This document shows positions 57,855 to 64,000 of a DNA stretch of 64,000 bases, in pieces. The position numbers and the translations under genes are program-made. The notes beneath the pieces are model-generated. The model saw only the letters and a list, made by a program, of their open reading frames with translations, was not told where the DNA came from and did no database searches. Source of the DNA: Gymnopus androsaceus JB14 (Eukaryota; Basidiomycota; Agaricomycetes; Agaricales; Omphalotaceae); the NCBI GenBank assembly GCA_009733575.1, contig ML769464.1:62001-126000 (forward strand), given 5' to 3'. How positions within the stretch are numbered: the stretch's first letter is position 1; the number at the start of each line of letters is the position of its first letter.

Positions 57855-57926
57855 AGTAGGGTTCGACGTCGTTTGGCTTGAGCCATATAGGCTTTTCTAT
57901 ATGAGGTCGAGATAGACATCGTGCCA
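57855..57926 (-). pseudogene. Orphan 5' end of an F-box/LRR-like gene
   Basis: ATG 57926 starts MARCLSRPHIEKPIWLKPND, the conserved N-terminus of the family, then stops at 57855. Nothing else of the gene remains. Its upstream region keeps AAGCGCC (57991) and the CCATCATCATC stretch. Confidence 0.75.
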
Positions 57927-58188
57927 TAATATGGATATACTTCAGTGAGATGTTGTAGAGGAAGATAACGATGATGATGGACGTTAGTCAAAGCGCCCAA
58001 ACTTAACACTGCCAGCTTTGAGGCCTCAAGACTGACGGTCAATGTAAAGCGCAATTAGTAAAAACTTTGATTCTTAAATAAAATTTTCGATTTCGGAATA
58101 TAGCCAAATTTGCCCTATAGAAGAAGAAAATAGGCCCCTGGTCAAAGCGAATTATCCCAGTGCCCTATCTACCGAAGTGCATCGTATG
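57927..58188. other. Spacer between F-box remnant and F-box F
   Basis: Contains the remnant's promoter-like motifs and the 3' flank of F-box F. The phrase CTATCTACCGAAGTGC near 58165 also occurs at 51681, downstream of copy E, confirming shared descent of the flanks. Confidence 0.45.
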
Positions 58189-59671
58189 TTACCTATAATT
58201 TACATCCAAGCCAGATAGCTCAGATATGGAAGAAATACTATTCCCGACCACACAAAATCTCCGGAGCGTTATCTCCTGTAACCTAATCAATCCGCTGTGC
58301 TGTCCGCCCACGCTAGATATATCTGGCCACCATCGCGAAAGGACCATGGGATAGAGTGTAACGCCGTAAAATTCTCGATCCAGCACAATATCTGTGAGCT
58401 TTGAAAGAAGGATATCTCGTTGCGTTTTCGTGCAAGTCAAGGCTCGGAGCAGAGGAACTACATCAAATCCAAAGTCAACAAGTGGGAGTGATTTAATTGT
58501 GGGGAATAAAGAGAGCATTGGTTTCAAGTGCTCAGTAAAATCGATTCTCGGAAAGAACCTGAGTGTGAGGGAGGATAAGGCAGCTGCAGAGCGACGTTGA
58601 GAACCGGCCACGTCTACAAGAATGTGGGAGTTATTCTGACCTCGGTAAAGAAGAATCAAGTCTTCAGGGAGAGGCGTAGTAAAGCAGGATAAGATTCTCC
58701 CACCATTCACTTCGTGGTAGGAGACTGTGAGCGACTTCAACATAGATGAATCCGGACAAAGCGTTATTTGTTAGCTGGTAAGTCGAACCAGATTTTTGCC
58801 ACACTGCTGTAGCAAATCCCCACATAAATCCGAAAAGAAATTTGGAGCGAGGTTTCCACTGCGATTCAAAATCTTCGGCGACGTCAGTTGGCACAGGTAG
58901 CCTCAACGGTCCTAGAATAGAGGAATCATCGAGCTGGATTTCGACATGTTGTAATTTGGGCGCCGTCAACAAGACCTCCATGTTTTCAGGGAGACGAGCT
59001 TTCAGGCGGCTGACCGGGTCTCCTTTGCTATCCACAATATCGAAAAATAATTCTTCGAGGAGAGGTAGGGAAGAAGATGGCAACTGAAAGATGGGAACAT
59101 ATGATGATGGATTCCCCGAAAGATGCAGCAACCGAATGCGACCAAAAGGGATGTAGATGAGCAATTGCCTAGCATTATTTTGAGTAGAGATGCTCAAATA
59201 TAAATCCAATGGAAGACTTTGACTGCGGGCGATCCAGTCGTCAATATATCCAACCCCTCTCTCGACAGTTATGAGGTGCTGTCTCCGGTTCAGACATAGT
59301 TTGCGCCAGATTCGAGGAGTGCCATGAGCAACCTTTCTCCACGCCACACACACCCCACAGATAACGAACATTTTCCTCGCGAAATTGTAGTTGGCACTCC
59401 AAAAGATATTTTCGTTCGGAAGACACAGCGCAAGTTCGAAAATTTCAGAGATAATCTCTAGCGGAATTCGTCGGACTGGTGCCAGGATATTCCGAAACGA
59501 GGCGATCTCGACGAGCTTTGCATTCCTTTGACGTGTCATCTCGGAGATCTGATTTTCGAGACTCTCCACCTTGGTCTCCGTTTTAGATAGTCGGGTTCGA
59601 AGAAAAGATACGTCGTTCGGTTCAAGCCATATCGGTGATTCGATGCGATGTTTGGATAGATATCGAGCCAT
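58189..59671 (-). CDS. F-box/LRR-like protein F (frameshifted)
   Basis: Closest relative of copy E. It starts MARYLSKHRIESPIWLEPND, coiled coil, F-box (ILAPVRRIPLEIISEIFELA), MFVICGVCVAWRKVAHGT, LRR-like strands to LDDSSILGPLRLP. There the frame changes near 58895; the tail then reads MLKSLTVSYHEVNGG, PLPEDLILLYRGQ, MVLSRWWPDISSVGG and GLIRLQEITLRRF to the stop at 58189. All parts are present in order, so only one or a few single-base changes separate it from an intact gene. It keeps the insertion-free version of the site hit in copy E. Confidence 0.75.
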
Positions 59672-60268
59672 AATATGGAATGTATGTACTTCAGTGGAGG
59701 CTGTAGAAGAAGATAAGGATGATGATGGAAGTTAGGGAGAAAGCGTGGGCACTTATATATCTCATATTGAAAGCGCCCATTTGCCTAGGCTAGCCTGAAG
59801 ACTGACTGTCAACGTAAAGCACATGAAAATCTTTCTATAAAAGCCTGGGTTTCTGAATGTAGCTAAACTTGCCTTACGGAAGAGGAAAAACAGGTCCCCG
59901 GTCAAAGCGAACTATACCAACCTCCAATCAACTCCAAATTCAATTTCCACGTAAAAAACTTGAAAACTTCCTTCGAGCTGATAGTAATAGTATCGTCTAA
60001 TATCGTACGAGTATTTATCCTGGTACATAGGAGGCAACAACAAGTGTAAATGGCGATACAAGCTGAAATACAAGCTGATGATCTAAGTAAGTAGATTCAG
60101 CTCCAACCTCCCAGCATTCCATTCCGACACGATCAATATACCTTACTTCTGTCGGAATAAACAAAAGTTCCGATTCAGTAGCCAGTCAGTGAGCTACAGC
60201 TGTGTATATTATAAGTTGCATAAGTAGTACTTTTGGTTTAGCCATGGCAGGAGAGAGCGAAAGCATCT
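59672..60268. other. F-box F upstream region and carbonic anhydrase 3' flank
   Basis: AAGCGCC lies at 59771 and CATCATCATCC about 50 bases before the F-box start. No gene is seen in the remaining 400 bases. Confidence 0.45.
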
Positions 60269-61315
60269 TCATATAACGCGCGTTGCCTGAGGAGGGAGAA
60301 GGAAAAACAGAGTTTGTTAGTAAAATAGTAATTGTGACTTCAGAATTATAGCAAAAGTCAAAAACATCAAACACTCGTCGAAACAAAATGAGGCTCAACA
60401 GAGAAAGAGATTTTCAAAAACAAACCAAGTAAAAGGTTCCACTCACCTGTCCTGTCTCGACCCAATGAACCCAGCCAGTAACCTTTGTTCCCTTCAACAC
60501 AAGTGGATTTGTTTGCAGGAAACGGACATCGGAACGGACGGATTGATATAAACGGGCGATAGAGGAATCCGCGTCCGACGGTACAAGTATCCCCGATTCC
60601 GGTGTACTTTCTACATTAGCAGTAACACCAACTTTGGAATCTGTCTTTGCTACTCTCGAATCTACCCCTGCCGCTGTCACATCGACATCCGTCCCCACCA
60701 GATCTGGCCAATCCAGAAAATCAATCCCGTCCACCATCTGTGCTACTTCTTGATTCAGTGGATCCGAGTCTTTGACTAATTGACGGAGATAGGGAGTGGT
60801 AAACGTCGCCATTCCGCAGCCAGTATGGTGATAAACGGCGATTTCTCGCGTACCGAGGAGACGTTGGGAGATGATTAGGGATCGAAGGGCGTCGCGGCTG
60901 GGATTAAGATGAATATGTTAAATGTATTTGAGAAATAAAGAGTGTGTGTACTAACGCCATGCCACCTGCGTTTCGAATGATATGTGCTTCGCCTGGTTTG
61001 ATTCCGAGTTGTTCAAATGGACTGTAGTAGAACAATCGGAACTTATTCGGGAGAGCTACAAAGAGTGTGAAGACTCACTTTATCCGGGCGTCCATGCAAG
61101 TCACTGCGAGGCCAATGTTTGTAGATATCTTATGGAAGAAAAGGACGCGTGTACATACATATAGCAAGCCGCTTCGTGGGTGGAAGTGCTATCGGAGGAC
61201 TACTTGCAGAATTTGTAGTTGTTGTCGAAGTAGCATTGCTAGAGCAATGTCTAATCAGATTAAACGCGTTGCTGTTGCAAGCGTACAGACTGTAGGCCAA
61301 GTGACGAAGAGGCAT
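60269..61315 (-). CDS. Beta-class carbonic anhydrase
   Basis: Hydrates CO2 to bicarbonate. Exons read [20 protein letters not shown] (a possible organelle-targeting leader), [10 protein letters not shown], then across an intron LTCMDARIN (zinc Cys and the Asp/Arg pair), [40 protein letters not shown] and [12 protein letters not shown] (zinc His and Cys), and finally [21 protein letters not shown] last short exon gives ATRVI and TGA at 60269. Introns are short with GT-AG ends. Between FLDW and [15 protein letters not shown] the protein has an insert of about 45 residues ([11 protein letters not shown] and following) that is longer than usual. All zinc ligands are present and no frameshift is needed. 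Confidence 0.88.
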
Positions 61316-61729
61316 TCAAGATGGGCGTTGAGTGTGTTGAGTACTCGAAGTCGTGGTCGGATCTTGACTCGAAAAAATTAATTCATGATAATTAAGCGCC
61401 TTCGAAAGCCCGCGCTTACTAATCAGATATATATCGCGCCAAAACACATATAGGGGTTGCAATAATGGGTACTAGGACAAACGTGTTTTGTGGAAGACGT
61501 GAAGTAAGCGAATTCAGCGCTGAACATTCGAACGAAGAATCCTCTCGATGTCACTGGTGACTTTCGTCCAACTCCGAAGATATAAGTAAATACAAACTCG
61601 AAATCGCATCGATAGCAGTATAATATTCGATCAAGTGCGAGCTAAAAATATACTTCTTTACTCCAACGTCTAGTTAGCAGAATATGCAGATAGTTGTCGA
61701 TATGAGTGCGACTAAAATATGCTTTTCAG
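61316..61729. other. Carbonic anhydrase upstream region
   Basis: AAGCGCC at 61394 repeats the motif found before F-box genes, here about 80 bases before the carbonic anhydrase start. No gene is seen. Confidence 0.4.
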
Positions 61730-63197
61730 ATACCATCTAAGCAGATAGAGCGCAGCATCCGGAGATTACCTTCTGTAATGTTCTGTAACCTAACTAATCC
61801 GTTGGAATGCGCGCGCTCGCCGTTTGGCCACCATCGGCGAGAAGATCATGGGTTTCAGTTCCACTACTTCTCCACCGGAGCAATTATCGAGCGCAAGATG
61901 CGTGAGCTTTGGAAGAAGGATATTTGAATTTCCTTTCTTACAAGTCAACGCTCGGAGTAGAGAGTTCAAGTCGAATTTACACTCCTCGAGACGCAAGTGA
62001 TTCGAGTGAAGGGGATAGAGAGACCATGGCAGTCAAGCCCTGTTTCATCGATGTTACGAAAGAACTTGAGTGTCAAGGAGGTAGCAGTGCAGAGCGGCGC
62101 TGCAAGCCTGTAATGTCCCTGAGAAAGTCGGGAATATACTGGTTACAGTAATCAAGAGTCAACTTTTCAAGAAGAGGTTTAGTGAGGCAGGATAAGATGT
62201 GTACACCTTGACCCGCCACACTATAGCAGGAGAGTGTGAGCAATTTTAGCACAGGGAAGGATACGGATATGTTATTGCCAATTAACCCGGGGAAATTGTT
62301 TCTCGTGTGAGTCGACGGTAGCTCGAGGGCAAGATGGACGAGGTTTTTGCACTGCTGCAGTATATTCACATCAACAATTGGGCCATAGTGGTCGCCGGAG
62401 CCACCATTGATTAGCCTCAGCGAGATCAGTTGTGCCCTAGGTAGTCCCAACGACTTTGAAATAGAAAATCATCGAACCGGATTTCGACGTGCTGTAACTT
62501 GGGCGCCGTCGAAACACCTTGACTTTGGGTGCATTTCTCGCGTTACCAGGATATTCGGTGATAAAAACTTCCAATATAGGAGGAAAGAAGGTGGGAATAT
62601 ATAAAATGATGAGGAACACCCCGAAATTTTAATATCTAGCAACCGAATGCGATCAAGGGGATGAAGCTCAACGAGTGGGTCAGGGCAGCATACTGTAATC
62701 AGGACGAAGGACTTGCATAGGGATGAATATCACGAGATCCATATGAAAGTCCAAGGCATGAAGAGTTCGGGAAATCCAATCATTAATGTACCCAAGGGCC
62801 TCTCCCAAGCAGGCTCTACGGTACTGTCTCGGGTTAAGACATAGAGTATACCAGAGTCGAGGGTTCCATGGGCAGCTTTTCTCCAAGCCACACACACTAA
62901 AAACCCTGTACATGTCCCTGGTGAATACGCGCCAGCGAAACCAATATTTGTCTTGGGGAAAACAAGAAGGCTCGAAGATTCCAGAAAGAGTCTCCAGCGG
63001 AATTCGTCGAATGGGTGCCAGGATATTACGGAACGAAGCAATCTCGACGAGCTTCAAATCCTTTTGAAGCGTCAAAGGCTCAATCTGACCTTTGAGATCC
63101 TCTACTTGCGTTTCCGTTTCCGATATTCGAGTGATATATCGCCTGGTTCAAGCCATACTGGTCCTTCGATACGAGGTTGGGATAGATAGTGGGTCAT
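61730..63197 (-). pseudogene. F-box/LRR-like G, degraded
   Basis: ATG 63197 starts MTHYLSQPRIEGPVWLEPGD and goes off frame within 25 codons. Further pieces are in different frames: DLKLVEIASFRNILAPIRRI and ETLSGIFEPSC (F-box), LWYTLCLNPRQYRRACLGEA, then LRR parts LPRAQLISLRLINGG, PVLKLLTLSCYSV, PLLEKLTLDYCNQY, and a tail LLRALTCKKGNSNILLPKL. The order is kept, but many frame changes and losses make this the most decayed member. The 3' border is approximate. Confidence 0.75.
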
Positions 63198-63346
63198 TTC
63201 CGGTAGAATGTAGGAAGAGTGATTGGATAACTTCGCCTATATAAGATCCTAGGAACGAATCGACAAAAGAATAAATTGAAAGTCACTACTTATTGTTGGC
63301 AATAATAAGCGCCGGCCATTACTTTACCTTCTCCACGGTGACCTCC
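63198..63346. promoter_or_regulatory. Divergent promoter of F-box G and STK16-like kinase
   Basis: A 149-base divergent spacer. AAGCGCC at 63307 lies about 110 bases before F-box G and 40 before the kinase. The region is short, so both promoters must overlap. Confidence 0.4.
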
Positions 63347-64000
63347 ATGTCATACCAGCTCAGTCGAGCATTCGATACATTCAAAGACCAGGCCAAAGAT
63401 GCTCTATGGGCGCTTTCTAGCTGGTCTAGCTGTATATGCCAGCAGTCCGCATCCGTCAAGATTAATGGACGCACTTGTCAGTATTTGGCCATTCCGTTTG
63501 CAGTTCTGCAATGGGTATTAAGGCTCCAGTTTACTAACCAAACTTATTCTCCACTATACAGTCAAAATAGTCAAAGTTCTAGGTGAAGGAGGCTTCTCGT
63601 TCGTTTATTTGGCCCAGGATGAGGGTAGCGGTGTGAGTCTTCTTTTTCTCGTAAATACGGTTTCAAAACTCACTGCTCATGCGCTTCCTTTCAACAGCGT
63701 CAATTTGCTCTCAAAAAAATCCGTTGCCCGACCGGCACTGATGGCGTGAAGGAAGCGATGAGAGAAGTCGAGGCGTACAGACGGTTCAAGCATCCGAACA
63801 TTATACGCATACTGGTTAGTATCTGACCTTGAATTCTACGTTTCCGCATTCTATCCCAAGATTCACAAAACGTCTCAACTTCAATCCTCTCTCCTTGCAG
63901 GACTCCGCAGTCGTCCAAGACCCAGACGGAGAAGGAAAGATTGTCTATCTGTTTCTACCATTATATCAGGTTTGTGCTCCATGTTCCGTTCTACATGTGC
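63347..64000 (+). CDS. STK16/Env7-type (NAK family) serine/threonine kinase, 5' part
   Basis: Starts MSYQLSRAFDTFKDQAKDAL. After a first intron come FKIVKVLGEGGFSFVYLAQD (glycine-rich loop), then FALKKIRCPTGTDGVKEAM (catalytic lysine) and AMREVEAYRRFKHPNIIRIL, DSAVVQDPDGEGKIVYLFLP. Introns of about 50-110 bases have GT-AG ends. The pattern fits yeast Env7 and mammalian STK16, membrane-associated kinases of the vacuole or Golgi; the Cys-rich stretch SSCICQQSAS could be a palmitoylation site, as in that family. The rest of the kinase lies beyond the window. No frameshift is seen. Confidence 0.85.

Overview
The window reads as nuclear DNA of a mushroom-forming basidiomycete (Agaricomycetes). The genes are split by short introns (about 45-60 bases). 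The families present are typical of that group: a FunK1 kinase, an SRPK-like kinase, NACHT-WD40 NLRs, large F-box families, and an agaricomycete-restricted hypothetical gene. No species can be named from the sequence alone.

Layout. 1-1.5 kb: 5' part of an Argonaute gene (minus). 2.8-7.6 kb: decayed repeats, including tRNA-Lys-derived SINE-like copies. 4.2-5.7 kb: SRPK-like kinase. 8.6-9.1 kb: small secreted protein. 11.1-12.7 kb: Rag/Gtr2 GTPase. 12.9-21.6 kb: left F-box/LRR array (plus strand), with a kinase-like gene on the other strand. 22.8-23.9 kb: Pof1-like nucleotidylyltransferase. 24.0 kb: intron-containing tRNA-Lys. 25.5-26.5 kb: two-finger GATA factor. 27.9-30.0 kb: aldehyde dehydrogenase. 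30.4-41.6 kb: a rearranged block with broken copies of a conserved gene, a FunK1 kinase, a hAT-like MITE, a second inverted-repeat element and a 2.0-kb inverted duplication of a transposase-like gene. 43.5-48.6 kb: NACHT-WD40 NLR. 49.1-51.4 kb: the full-length copy of the gene broken at 30 and 41 kb. 51.7-63.2 kb: right F-box array (minus strand), containing a Uds1-type coiled-coil gene and a beta-carbonic anhydrase. 63.3 kb to the end: start of an STK16/Env7-type kinase.

The housekeeping genes (gtr2, carbonic anhydrase, ALDH, Pof1-like, STK16-like) sit among fast-evolving accessory families. F-box paralogs form arrays at both ends, pointing inward at the repeat-rich centre that carries the NLR. 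The F-box proteins share a coiled coil, an F-box and an LRR-like tail and are probably SCF substrate receptors. The NLR has about 17 nearly identical WD40 repeats that differ at a few positions, as in fungal nonself-recognition genes.

Many conserved genes carry single-base frameshifts, mostly +1 insertions, even inside genes expected to be essential such as gtr2. This could be residual long-read error or real decay, and it limits every 'pseudogene' call made here. Intron and exon borders come from reading splice signals and homologous protein patterns by eye.
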